Assembly: GCA_026724425.1 (NCBI GenBank)
Contig: JAIUCV010000005.1
Span: 32,709,784-32,773,783, forward strand
DNA length: 64,000 nt
Direction: 5' to 3'
Source of the DNA: Erythrophleum ivorense
Taxonomy: Eukaryota > Streptophyta > Magnoliopsida > Fabales > Fabaceae
The notes beneath the pieces are model-generated. The model made no database searches, had not been told where the DNA came from, and saw only the letters and a list, made by a program, of their open reading frames with translations. Of this stretch, positions 36,232 to 46,759 are shown piece after piece. How positions within the stretch are numbered: the stretch's first letter is position 1; every line of letters starts with the position of its first letter. The translations under genes were made by a program, and so were the position numbers.

Positions 36232-37106
36232 TGTAACACCTAGAACAAATTGAATGAGTCAATCAGCAACAAAACCCAAGGCTTGGAAAACAAATGAGCC
36301 AAAAGAATATGCAGATTTCAGATAAACTAGTTCACATATCCAAACTTCCATCTTCAGGCTAAAAAATTATTGACTCATTCTTGACATGAGACTACAGCAA
36401 ATGAGACTAGCAAATTTGAAGATTTGGTCAGGCAACATGTAGCAACATAACAGCGAGTCTCGGTCAAGTCATGCCCGTATGACTCGGCATTATTCATTAA
36501 ACGCTGAATTCTTAGAAACTCAAACGTCAGAACATGTTTATGCTGTCAAATGAGAACATCAATACAAGCATGCATTTCAGTTTGTTTCTCTATTTTTTTA
36601 TTTTACTTAAAAAAATCAAAAATAAATAAATAAATTGCAAGGTGATCATTGCAAATGAAATTTGTCCTTTTAATAGGACGATGTATTTACACTAGTTGTT
36701 GAATAATGTACATTAAATTCAAACAAAAATCTTTGGTCCAAAGTCCCTAGTCATTGCCGGTTGGCGTCATATCAATACCTAATTCAACCCCACTCGGTAA
36801 TTTACACGCGCGTCTTTCTTTAGTGGTTCGGTCTAATGCGTTCCTCAATTAAAGAGATACATAAAATAAGGACTGGAATTTTCGCACTAGGTAGGAGAGA
36901 AAGCCCTTGGTTATGTGACCTAGAAGGCTAGTACTCGGTCATAAAAGACGCCCCACTTTAATCAACTAGTGCATACTAATCAAACTGCGTACATAGTTTA
37001 TCCTACATAAAAATAAGGAGTTGAAGGTATGCCTCTCTTTGCATTCTAACGCAAACAAGAAAAAAATGAATAAATAAAAATGATGTAACACCTGACGTAA
37101 GACTTG
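36232..37106. other. Unassigned segment beginning TGTAACACCTAGAAC
   Basis: An LTR-like start TGTAACACC occurs at 36232 and again at about 37083 (TGTAACACCTGACGTAAGA). CTTGT flanks 36227-36231 and 37103-37107. No CA terminus sits at the expected place, so I do not call an element. The middle (36750-37015) is less AT-rich and has no coding signal. Confidence 0.3.
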
Positions 37107-37310
37107 TTTGGCCAAGCTTTTTCGGGAAGAAGCTGTTTATTTTTTAAAAGTACTTATTTTAAAAGTTTTTAGCGTTTGGCTACTTTTTTTTTTTTCAAGC
37201 ACTTTTGAGTGATATGCAATTTTCTGCAATTAAAATGAAGTAAAAAAATGGAATTTCTCTTTAGAAGCAGAAGTAAAAGCATAAAATATTTTTTTAAGAA
37301 AAAATATCCT
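37107..37310. mobile_element. Possible MITE-like fragment (TTTGGCCAAGCTTTTT type)
   Basis: TTTGGCCAAGCTTTTTCGGG followed by AAGTACTTATTTTAAAAG and GTTTGGCTACTTTTTTTTT resembles a widespread class of plant non-autonomous DNA elements rich in TTTGGCCAA and AAAAGCACTTTT. Only one end is evident and no duplication was found. Confidence 0.3.
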
Positions 37311-37910
37311 CACTCAAAATCATTAATTACTATAATTATTTTAATTATTTTTACCTTAAGCCTCTTACATATCTAATTTGGTTTCCATTTTGTGGTGAAT
37401 TCTCAATCTTTAGTGAATGATGTATTTTGATATATTTATTATAACGTTTATTATATGTATTTATTTTATTAAAATGTATTATATATTTTTTATTTTTAAT
37501 TAAATTAAAAATAACCATCATAAATAATTAAAATTATTTATTTATTCAAGTAATAACAATTGTAAAATCAAATGTATCCATGCTCTTTTTTTATTAATTT
37601 GATAGTGGAAAACATTTTCTTGAAAAATTTATCAAACATAATAATATCAATAAAAGTGTTTATCAAATGATTTTACTAACAAAAACTATTTTTTCTCACA
37701 TTCCTTTTCATGAAACTTCACTTAAAAAAAATGTACAAATAATATTTAAAAATTCTAACTTTATCAGATTGATACTAGAAGGCCTTAAAAATTAAAATTT
37801 TTCTAAAAGCCCAATAAAGGACTTAAAATCTATCTTGTAAAGATGAAAATACCCGTAATATAACTTCAGAAAGCATGAGTAGTAATTATTAAAAAAATGA
37901 ATGCTAACTT

Positions 37911-38150
37911 AGAAAAGCACAAGTAGTAATTAAATGGTAGTAATTTTTATGTTTCTATCCTGTAATTGTAACAAACCGAAAGCACTCTCGTAGCTTCAGG
38001 AAGATTTCGTAACTTTAGGAAGATCATGTTGTAACTTTAGTGTGCTAACTTTGGGAAAGATGAGTAGTAATTAAGTGGTAATAATTTTTATGTTTTTATC
38101 AAGTGGCTGTATCAAACTAAAAGCACTTTTGTAACTTTAGGAAGATCTTC
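37911..38150. repeat. Imperfect tandem duplication, period about 140 bp
   Basis: The series AGTAGTAATTAA, GGTAGTAATTTTTATGTTT, CAAACCGAAAGCACT, AACTTTAGGAAGATC at about 37922-38026 is repeated in the same order at about 38062-38146 (AGTAGTAATTAAGTGG, TAATTTTTATGTTTTTATC, CAAACTAAAAGCACTT, AACTTTAGGAAGATC). The copies differ by point changes and short indels. No gene is associated. Confidence 0.7.
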
Positions 38151-38839
38151 GTGTTGTAATTTCAAGAAGTAGGAGTGGTAATTTTGCAAAGCATTAAGGG
38201 TACTTTGTTCTTGCAAAGAAAATTTTAGATCTTTTGAACTTAAAAAAAAATTAATTTTCAAGATCTTTCAGTATCAATTTAACAAAATTAGGATTTTTAG
38301 ATATCATTTTTCCTTAAAAAATTTTCAAAATAAATAAAAAATATACAAAAATCCAAAAAAAAAAATTTAAATTCAACTAATTCAAAGAGTCATTCACTAA
38401 TGAATTAATTTACATGCATGCTACTGTATTGAAGTTTGTAAAATTCTTACTAGAACAGTTGTGATATGATGGAGAAGCCAGAAGAAAAATAATATAGTAG
38501 TTTATGTGTTGCTAATTGTTTCAACGTAATTGTATATCATTCAACCCATCCCTTGTAGGCTCAGAAAATTTTCAGGCCTCCGATTTCAAGACAGTGTGCC
38601 AATGCTTGCGTACAGAAGAATTCATTCAAAATTATAAATGACCAAGAATTTTTAGATACATTTTTTGATAAGAAATTAATATATTAAAGTAATTATGGAT
38701 AAATACATAGTAACATGTTAAAAATTGATATATATATATATATGTTTATATATTTATTCGTAATTAATTTAATTTATTAATTTTTGACTGAATCAACTTA
38801 TAAACTTTTTAAAACCAAGTACCATAATGGCGTGCTCCA

Positions 38840-39146
38840 TCATCTGGGTGCCACTTGAGAAATTGTAACATCGTTGATTGGAGAAAATTTGACCCTCCAT
38901 TGTTGCGGTCCCTCCTTCTGCATCTTCATCTCTTTTAATAGAAAAGGCAGGTTTCTTAGGGGTACCCATAGCTGCAGCTTCATTTTTGAGAAGTGAGAAA
39001 ACTTGTAAGATGGAAGGCCTGTCCTCATGATTTTCTTGGACGCACAATAGAGCCAACTGCAGGCACCTCATGATCTTACAAGGCGATATTGCATCGTCCA
39101 ACCATGGTTCAGTAAATTCCATGCCTTCTCTCCGCAGATCATATGC
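38840..39146 (-). pseudogene. RLK last exon (kinase subdomains X-XI and tail)
   Basis: It starts after an acceptor TTGTTTCAG at 39147. It encodes AYDLRREGMEFTEPWLDD, then ISPCKIMRCLQLALLCVQEN with the conserved DRPSILQVFSLLKNE, then TPKKPAFSIKRDEDAEGG. The family C-terminus reappears in another frame as INDVTISQVAPR, followed by a stop at 38840. A single-base frameshift near 38890 is therefore required. Alternatively the protein simply ran on in the shifted frame to 38793. Confidence 0.85.
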
Positions 39147-39365
39147 CTGAAACAACCAACCAGAATTCTTAATATCCTATTTACAAAACACTAATTAGAC
39201 AAAGTCAACAAGAACAAGCGTGTTGAGAGATCCGTCACACTTAAATAAAAAGTTATGTACGATTATATCTTTCTTTTTCTTTTTATAATTGATGTAGTTG
39301 ATTAATAATATATTAAGAAAAGAAAACGAAAAAAAGGAAATCAATATAATAACGTAGAAACTTAC

Positions 39366-39515
39366 CTATTCTAAAATGTTGAGGTTTCGTGTACTCCATA
39401 GTAACATGAAGTCCTCTTTCCACTTATGATTTGCAAGAGAAGAACACCAACACTATAAACATCATACTTCATAGAGTATATGACTTTTCTCACATATTCA
39501 AGAGGCACATATCCA
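39366..39515 (-). pseudogene. RLK exon for kinase subdomains VIII-IX
   Basis: It follows an acceptor CCATGTAG at 39516. It reads (Y)GYVPLEYVRKVIYSMKYDV, YSVGVLLLQIISGKRTSCYY, GVHE, then one base is lost so that NLNILE continues in a new frame. The final codon before the donor GTAAGT is TAG where the family has Tyr (LEYAYDL). The substrate-binding P-E pair (APE-like PLE) and the Asp of subdomain IX (KYDVYS) are retained. Confidence 0.85.
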
Positions 39516-39768
39516 CTACATGGAATGTATGAGAAATAATTATAGTCATGCAATAAAAAAAATTGATATGTCATCAAATAGCAGTTATTTTCAAACTACC
39601 TAGGTTTCAATTTATATAGTAATGTTAGGGAGTGAAATCCATAATATTCCAATCGGGTTTTCTTAAGATTGCTTGAGAAAATAATTTGATCTCACACAAA
39701 ATTTTAAAATTTGCTTCTTAATATTATATACATATATATAAGATAATAGTCTATATAGTTGCACTTAC

Positions 39769-39944
39769 TATGTTCCAACTATCCTTTTTGTGTTTGCTTC
39801 AAGTTAATCTTTCTTAAATATTCTAGCTATTCCAAAATTGGATATTTTAGGATCCATCTTGTGTACTGGCTTTCAAATCTCAGTGAATTATAGTAAAGTT
39901 TGAGTATTCTTGGAGATAAAGAAGCCCTTTAATAAACTTCAATA
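39769..39944 (-). pseudogene. RLK catalytic-loop exon (right part), with lost catalytic residues
   Basis: Directly after the hAT duplication the minus strand reads ILKFIKGLLYLQEYSNFTII, then H-stop-DLKAS where the kinase needs HRD (CGA changed to TGA), then after a frameshift KMDPKISNFGIARIF, in which DFG has become NFG. ANTKRIVGT(Y) follows, then the donor GTAAGT at 39768. The exon joins in phase to 39515. Confidence 0.82.
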
Positions 39945-40209
39945 TAGAGTTATACATGAGATGGGACGGACCGGGAGTAGGGTGAGCCCAAGGCCCATCT
40001 CGATTTGGGTTTGAAGATTGAACTCATGACCTAAGTCCCATCTTGACTCGATAAGGCCCAATTTGAAATCGGGCCAGGACAGGCTAGGATAGGACAAGGG
40101 AAAAATGAATGATCTATTTCTCCCATTCCATGCAAATGGTCAAAAGAATAAAAACATTCAGAAAAGACCAATAAAGAATATTTTGAAAACTAGGAACATG
40201 AAACATGGT

Positions 40210-40365
40210 TTTGTAGCTCCATTTTTTTTTGTCTGATCCTAGGATTCTTATTTTTAGGAGTTTAGAATGCTACTTAAATTTTTTAGGACCTTAACTAATT
40301 CATTTCGGGGGACTTACTTTGAAAATGCACTCATTTCTATCATTTAATGAAAATTGGATATTACA
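40210..40365 (-). mobile_element. Short LTR-B end fragment in tandem with the larger copy
   Basis: Positions 40285-40365 repeat 43235-43319 in the same orientation (TTAACTAATTCATTT, GGACTTACTTTGAAAA, CATTT, GAAAATTGGATATTACA against GGACATTATGA). On the minus strand this is the LTR start TGTAATATCC. Only about 110-155 bp are present. Two LTR starts in tandem suggest unequal exchange or internal deletion of a longer array. Confidence 0.6.
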
Positions 40366-43319
40366 CAATTGGGGTGAATCTCAGTGACCATAGAAAGCTT
40401 ATCATGTCTAGTTTATGCTTGTAAAGTTTCGTGAGCATTGGACACTATTTGACCCTTGAATGATATAGCACAAGAAACTGACCATATGAAGAATAGTAAA
40501 AAAATGACAATTTTGAAAAATCATAATTAATTCCACAGATCTCCAAATAATTTGATTTTTAACTTTCCAAAAAGCTTTGGATGAGATCTATATGCATGCC
40601 AAATTTCATGAGAAAATTCGGTCATTTGGTCAGATATGGATATTGGATTCCAAAAATGCTCTTTTGGTGTCTTCTAAGATTCTCAAATGGTCCAAAATTG
40701 CTTCTTAGTCATCCATGGCCACTTGAGCACATAGGAAAGCACCAAAATGGTCCACTAAACATATCTCAAAGGTGTACAAACCCAAATTTCACAAACTCAC
40801 ACTCTCACTCCAAGATATACACTAGAATACATAAGCTAGTTCTTGCCATCCAATATCCAAATCATGCAATATCATACATATAGCGTTAAATCTCATTCAT
40901 ACATCAAATATTTATGTAATTACATATGTTCATAAGCTTATATATCATATACAATATTAGATTACATCGTATGCCATTCATATGGCTACAAAATGGACAT
41001 TTCCACACACTTTGTTATCAATCTCCTTCCTTTATACTTGGTGGCTTCCATTTCTTGGCTCACTTGGTCCACCTAGTCATGTTAGACAAATGGGGAGGAA
41101 AGGATGAGATTCTAGGAATCCTATAGCTCTTCTCCCTTTCAACCATACATAAAGAATGCAATCCAAATCTAAAAATGTATGCATGAATATTATGGCTTTC
41201 ATATCATTCATGGAACATTTTTAGCATTAAAGAAGTCATACAAAACATAAATAGGTTTGCCAAACAAGTGGTTTAGCCTCACCCATTCTTTTTAAGGATT
41301 TTGGACTTGTCTCACCCATTTCTTACAAGGTTTTTAACTAAGCCTCACTTTTGGGAGACTCTTAGTTTTGTCTCAACCATTCTTGAGGGTTCTTGGCTCA
41401 TTTTCACTATTGTTAAAGGGTTTTTGGCTTCACCACACTCATGCAAACCAAAGAAAATTCACAAAACATCATTTGAATGCATAACATAACATTATGGTAC
41501 CATGGTATTTAGATACATGCTAAAACATTTTTCATAACTCAAAACATTCATACACACATTCAAAAACAAGATAAATATCATTCATGTATGAGAGAAAGAA
41601 GAGAGAGCTACCTTTGTTACAAATACACACTTTTCTTCTTGAACTTGGTTCCTCTTGCTCGGCCACACACACAAAAGAAGGTGGAACTTGGTTCCTTTAA
41701 CCTAGACACATCATATGGAAGCCAATTACACCCTTGGAACAATTTATAATGCCACACACTCATTAGAAAAGCTAGCTTGCTTCTAAGGTTCATTCATAGT
41801 TCCATAATGCACCTAATGAAGCAACCTTAGGAAAACATCATCTTTGCTCCATTCTTTCCATCTATCTAAGGTTCTTAACTCCATTGAAGTCTCTTGGAGC
41901 CATCATACATTTATTTTATGGAGCCTAACTAGGTGTTGCTTCCTTAAAGTATAATATGGAACCTATGATACTATCATACTATCCATGACTTCTAAAATTT
42001 TTCCAAGGCTTCCTTTTGTCCTCTCCCATCATATATGACTCAAAATCAAGCTTAAAATGAATTAAAACTACCCCTTGGTGCTCCAAACTCTCTAAGTCGT
42101 GGTTATGTATCAAGGAGGCACCAAGTAAGTTTGTTTTATTTTCTTGATGGGAGATGCATGTGAGAAGCCTTCTAGGGATCTTAGGAGCTCATCCAAACAC
42201 TCATTTTGGCCTAGGAATTCTTGTATCAAAACAGAATTTTAAGAGAACACTTGAAACCCTAACTTTTCTATCTTGAAATCTAATGGTTATTTGATTATTT
42301 CCTTTGTATATTCTTATTCTCCTCCCTCATTTTCCTAAGATTCATCCTTGGTTTGGTTAGAAATTCAACTCCTTAGTGCTGGTCATAGGTGGGACGAAAT
42401 GCTCAAGAGGAAGAACAAGAAGAAGCAAACATTAAAGTAACAAAATACCTTGGATTTTTGGCTTCCCTTGCTTGTTTTTCACTTTGGTTGGCTTCTCCTC
42501 TCCAAACTTAAAAATTTTCTCCTTGGTCTGACCTCAAAACAGACCCACAAGTTTAAATAAAACCATAGGAAAGAAGAGAAGATGGAGGAGAAGGGGTTTG
42601 CTAAAGAGAAACCAAGAAAATCCATGAAAAACCATACATTTTCCTTGCTTTTTCTCTTCCCTTTCTCCTCTCCCTTGTGCGCCTGACTCCCTTGCTTTTT
42701 TTCTCTGGTTTAGGGCAGAAATAAAATGAGCTAAGTGAAGGGAAGAGTGGGGCATGGTCATATATATAGCTAGGGTTCAAGACTAGCTTTCAAAAATTTC
42801 AATTTTGTCCTTTAATCTTGGCATTTTCATTTTTGGTTTGTTTTAGCTCCTTTTTAAGAATTATTTTTTCCATAATAAAATTTAGTCCTCAATCTTATAA
42901 AATGCCTTTGGAATCACTCAAATTAGAGCTAAAATCTTCTTGAATGAAGGGGTCAAAGTTTAGGTCAATTGACATTAGAAAACGTATACCGAAAGGGTTT
43001 TAACTGTCCCGAGGCATCCCATGGTTTTCAAGGCCTCTGAGAACTCCGAAAAACTCAAAATTTTCATTAATAAAACCCTCCTATGATAATTCCAAAATTT
43101 GCCCAAAATTACAAAAATGCTATTACATTATGTAACTATTTTGTTAATTTTCGTCTGGTTATTTTAGCCTTTGTTTCAGGGTACCTCTAGCCTTCTAATT
43201 TCATTACTTAATATCTAGATCATTATTCTAAATTTTTTGGATCTTAACCAATTCATTTTAAAGGACTTACTTTGAAAACGTATCCATTTTTGTCATTTTT
43301 ACGAAAATTGGACATTATG
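40366..43319 (-). mobile_element. LTR subfamily B (copy 3), truncated, nested in the hAT element
   Basis: From 40366 the sequence matches the middle and remaining part of families A and B: GTGACCATAGAAAGC... near 40383 corresponds to GTGACCATCTAGTTTC near 2432, and GCTCACTTGGTCCACCTAG near 41059 corresponds to 25518. About 700 bp of one end are missing. The other end, CATAATGTCC on the minus strand at about 43319, is the LTR start. On the minus strand a candidate TATA (TATATATGACCATGCCCC) lies at about 42767-42750. Frames at 40581-40883 and 42534-42761 are not genes. Confidence 0.7.
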
Positions 43320-44418
43320 ATTTAGACTTGTGATTTTATCAAATTAGATGATGAAAATACAAGATAAAAAGGATTCATGATTTTAGAGCAACTTAACCTA
43401 TTTTAAAGTAAGTCTCTTTGACTAGATTACTAGAATATGATATGGTTCAATTCATTTGCACTTATTTTGTGTAGCAACATTCCATTTGGATCTTATGAAG
43501 TGAAGGAAGCAATCGGTTACAAATGTTGGTCTTCTATGACTAAAAATGTATGCAATTGAAACATGATTCAACTTCATAAATAGATAATGATAGGACCTTT
43601 TGCTACTCAAATGAAAATAGGTGCAAAGAAATAGAAATTATGATGGAAAACAACATAGAATATTATCCTTTCATTTACAAGAAACATACTCAAATAGGCA
43701 ATGCCTAACAATCACCACTCATAACATAGAGAAAAACAATACAAAAGCAAAGAAACAATAAACTAAGCTAAAGCTAGCATTTGAAAGGAAGACTTGCATA
43801 CAGCAAAATTTTATCAATTTAAAGCTTCCAAAGGCTAAAATTAATCTAGAGCAGATAAACCACCAAAGTAGATAGACTAGACTCATTAGAGTTTGAAGAG
43901 GAGGATGAGAGAGATCAAGAGATTACAAGATTGAAGAGAGATGATACTCGAGAGGGAGAGACCGAGTTGTGAGTGGGTCATTGAGAGAGGCAGACTTCTA
44001 TAAAGACTACAGAGACCAGTAACCAGAGCAGAGCAAACAAACCAGACTCAGTGACTCACCAAAGTGGCTGTGGGAAAGGCATCTGCCATGGAATCATAGA
44101 TCTAAAGGAAGAAGTGTCATTTGTGGTTCATTCGTGCGTTTGGTGGTGAGGGAGCATGGACAGCCAAACATGATGGACCATCAGCCAGCCAAAACTTAAA
44201 AAGAGTTTTTTTAAAAATATTTTATTAAATATGTCGATCGAGCTTAGTTAAGATGGTTGGAAGACTCATTCCGAAACTACCATGACTTGATGTTCCATCC
44301 CTATTTCTCATTCCCAATCTGTCCCTTTTTAAAATTTTTCCTTATCCCCACCCGACCTGACCTAAACAATTCAGGTTGGGACAGATTCATTAGGCCATTC
44401 AGGCCTTGCACAGCCCTA

Positions 44419-44472
44419 CTTCAATGATGTTGACACGTTTACTCCAATCTAGAAGAATTGATTTACTTGTAT
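44419..44472 (-). pseudogene. RLK catalytic exon, left part before the hAT insertion
   Basis: After an acceptor ATATATGCAG at 44473 the exon reads DTSKSILLDWSKRVNIIE, the conserved LDWxKRxxIIEG region of S-domain kinases. It ends in the hAT target duplication and continues at 39944. Confidence 0.82.
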
Positions 44473-44481
44473 CTGCATATA

Positions 44482-44648
44482 TATCATGGTTTTAAATTAT
44501 GATCCACATCATGTGATGCAACCGCAATATTGCTGTTGCACGTGGGCCGTATTGGCATCAATCATCTGCAATGCCTGCAATCCTTTTTATCATTTTCGCA
44601 ATGCTCACAACTGCAATCGCAACATAACCACAACTTAAAACCATGATA
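44482..44648. mobile_element. MITE of 167 bp in an RLK intron
   Basis: The terminal inverted repeats are TATCATGGTTTTAAATTATG on the left and, as complement of the right end, TATCATGGTTTTAAGTTGTG. The interior is rich in GCAATCGCAAC and GCAACCGCAAT, also partly palindromic. The element sits in the intron between 44472 and 44784. Class is not certain; the flanking bases are AT and could belong to a TA or short duplication. Confidence 0.65.
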
Positions 44649-44783
44649 CATATTCACATCAAGTTCAATTTCTCAAATTCATAAGCCAAACAACATAGAA
44701 AATTCTGTGACAATATTACTAGTTTGAGGTTTAGTTGAATGCCAAAAATAGGTTACAAGATGAAGATTTGAATAATTACAGAC

Positions 44784-44994
44784 CAAAAAGGAAAAGATCC
44801 AAACTCCTATTTCGCATGCATTCATAGATGAGAATCTTCTCGTTCTTTTTGGTGCAATATCGTATAAGTTTAATAAAATTCACATGTTGTAATCTTGCTC
44901 TAAGACTAACCTCAATCTTGAACTCTTCAAGGCCTTGATTTGAAGTTTTCAACAGTCTTTTCATAGCTACTTCCTCTCCCATTAGTAAAATGCC
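44784..44994 (-). pseudogene. RLK exon for kinase subdomains II-V
   Basis: It encodes GILLMGEEVAMKRLLKTSNQ with the ATP-anchoring Lys of VAMKRL, then GLEEFKIEVSLRARLQHVNF with the subdomain III Glu, IKLIRYCTKKNEKILIYECM and RNRSLDLFLF. The acceptor is TTTTGTTAG at 44995 and the donor GTCTGT at 44783. This exon has no obvious lesion. Confidence 0.85.
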
Positions 44995-45084
44995 CTAACA
45001 AAATCATCAAAGATCATTAAACGTCTTTTATCCCGTAGAGATTGCAAATAATAATAATAATAAAGGTTTCCAATTGTTAATTAC

Positions 45085-45273
45085 CTTGCATACTGTGCCG
45101 AATCCTCCTTCTTTAAGCCTAATGACGTTTGAAAAGTTATCTGTGGCTGCTTCAATCATGGAATACTTGATTACTAACTGATAAGAAGCATTATTTGTGC
45201 CAAGATTTCTTCCAACTGCTGATGAATAACTTTTGGCTTCATACAGAATTGATTTAATTGGAGCTACAGTTCC
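45085..45273 (-). pseudogene. RLK juxtamembrane and glycine-loop exon
   Basis: After the acceptor ACATGCAG it reads (G)TVAPIKSILYEAKSYSSA, VGRNLGTNNASYQLVIKYSM, IEAATDNFSNVIRLKEGGFG, TVCK, then the donor GTAATT at 45084. IEAATDNFS is the standard start of the kinase segment. The glycine loop is GGFGTVCK with the first glycine replaced (KEGGFG in place of GxGGFG). Confidence 0.85.
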
Positions 45274-45756
45274 TGCATGTTCAAATATATCCATGTGTCA
45301 AACTCATGATGTTCAACTAAATTCTTGCATCCTTAGAACAAAAAATTAAGTGCCAGTTTGGGAGTTTTATATAGAGTGAGATCAAGGAGAGTTTTCACTT
45401 CATTAATTGAATGTTTAATGATAAAAGAAATGAGAACCCTCTCTTCATTGTTTGAAGATTACAATATTGTTAATGGAGCTGCGCAAGTTTCAAGGTGAAA
45501 TTTTTAATATTACCTTATATATATATGAATAAAAATATAAAATTGAGAAAATAAAAGGGTAAGTGCAAAAAGAAGAGGAATTTAAACCATTCCAAACCTC
45601 CAAATTTGGTGGGGTTTAAAAAAGAACAAAAATTAGACACAATTATTTTCTTATATTTATTATCAAAATTTTCAATATAAACATTAGATGTGAATATTTT
45701 TTACAACATTGTATGATTGCCTTTGTGAAAAAGTTTATCCGGGGAGAACCAGTTAC

Positions 45757-45903
45757 CTCTTGACTTGGGTACTTTTCTGCGGAAGTAGCACAACAAAGCG
45801 CATCCCCTTAGTAAGAGTATTGCAATTGCGGAAGTTGTTACCACAACAATTATCAACAATGATCTATTACCTCCATCTCCCTCTTCCTCTTCCTCTCGAG
45901 CTG
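45757..45903 (-). pseudogene. RLK transmembrane exon
   Basis: Between the acceptor AACCTGCAG and the donor GTAACT the exon encodes an acidic stretch REEEEEGDGGN, a hydrophobic helix SLLIIVVVTTSAIAILLL and the basic stop-transfer CYFRRKVPKSR. Its 3' phase joins the 45273 exon (R-G-TVAPIK). It has no stop codon. Confidence 0.72.
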
Positions 45904-46635
45904 CTGCAGGTTAGCCACACAAAAGGAAGTAAATGCTAGCTGCGTTTGGAAGAAGAATGAATATCCGTGCTACAAGATCAAGTTTCAGACTAATTATAAT
46001 GATTTCTTTGGGAATAAAATTACATGGAAAAGGAAATGGAAGATATAAAAATTAAAAATTCCCTACTGTTTGAAAGTTTCATCTCATAAATGTCGAAGAA
46101 AAAAAAATAGAGAATTACAAAATTGACACATACGTTAAACTAAAACTTAAATCATTTGGCTTGAAATCAATCTCTATATGGGTTGTTTCATTATTACATA
46201 ACCATACATATGTATCTAAATTAAAAACTAATAATAATAATCCTGTGAATGTTACTTGAAATCAATTTGTTTTTGTGACGTGTTATCTAAAAGCTAGCCC
46301 ATATATTTTTATTTTTAAAATGACAACTTAATCTTAACAAAGGTCTCATAAGGTAATGAGATTATATTCAAGGTATAAAAGTGAAATATATATGCTTTTA
46401 GGAATAATCAATTGTTTGTGAATTGGGCTCCAGATTCTTCGTGCATTGAAGGAGGAACATTATGGTTTGAATGTTGAACTCTTAGTCGACCTATACTCGA
46501 TGAAGTGCCTCGTTGAGACATATATACGTATAATCTGAAATATATTTTCCTTTTACAAAAGTCTTCTAAATTCAATGGGACCAAAATAATTAAAAGAAAA
46601 ATTAGAGAGATAATTAGGACCACTCAACATCTTAC

Positions 46636-46759
46636 CTTTTAAGATTATAGCAATGAAAGGAAGTTGCAAGCGACAGATGAAATGGAAATAGGAAAAGAGA
46701 ATGGTAACTAGCAAGAAAAGTTTGGTGAAGTGTGAGGTGATAGGAAGAAAAAGAGGCAA
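46636..46759 (-). pseudogene. Candidate RLK first exon: signal peptide
   Basis: ATG at 46759 opens MPLFLPITSHFTKLFLLVTI, then LFSYFHFICRLQLPFIAIIL-K, a typical N-terminal hydrophobic signal with a cleavage region near CRLQLP. A donor GTAAGATG follows the base at 46636. The exon ends in phase 1 and the transmembrane exon at 45903 starts in the matching phase (G+CA = Ala). It could instead be the first exon of a separate small secreted protein. A frame at 46623-46408 with NHNVPPSMHEESG is out of phase with any acceptor I could see. Confidence 0.45.

Larger units (their letters stand above)
39945..44418. mobile_element. hAT-like non-autonomous DNA transposon inserted in the RLK exon (4474 bp with nested LTR)
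   Basis: The host exon is cut precisely: LLDWSKRVNIIE before and ILKFIKGLLYL after. The flanking 8 bp on the plus strand are CTTCAATA (39937-39944) and CTTCAATG (44419-44426), matching at 7 of 8 with a transition, the duplication length of hAT elements. The ends are inverted repeats: TAGAGTTATACATGAG on the left against TAGGGCTGTGCAAGGC on the right, differing almost only by transitions, and TAGGGCTG is a usual plant hAT terminus. Next to the ends are CGGGCCAGGACAGGC and CACCCGACCTGACC tracts seen in such hAT relatives. No transposase is present; LTR-B sequence fills most of the interior. Confidence 0.82.
38840..46759 (-). pseudogene. Receptor-like serine/threonine kinase (S-domain/CRK-like kinase), multi-exon pseudogene split by a hAT element
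   Basis: Eight exon-like pieces on the minus strand rebuild the gene model: signal peptide (46759-46636), acidic spacer plus transmembrane helix (45903-45757), juxtamembrane and glycine loop (45273-45085), subdomains II-V (44994-44784), start of VI (44472-44419, continued after the hAT element at 39944-39769), VIII-IX (39515-39366), and X-XI plus tail (39146-38840). Introns fall at the positions usual for S-domain and cysteine-rich RLKs (after SLDxFLF, inside VGTY, before the X-XI exon). Lesions: HRD arginine to stop, DFG to NFG, a frameshift in HENLNILE, Tyr to stop at an exon end, a frameshift before the C-terminal ISQVAPR, and the hAT insertion. No lectin or DUF26 ectodomain is visible. 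The product family would be a plasma-membrane receptor kinase, now non-functional. Confidence 0.88.

Noticed and set aside
36232..37102. Possible LTR element TGTAACACCTAG... with CTTGT on both sides
   Set aside because: The right end lacks CA, a second TGTAACACC lies inside near the end, and a 5-bp match alone is likely by chance.
45709..45939. Plus-strand 76-codon frame
   Set aside because: Antisense to the RLK transmembrane exon, whose splice sites and phase fit the kinase.
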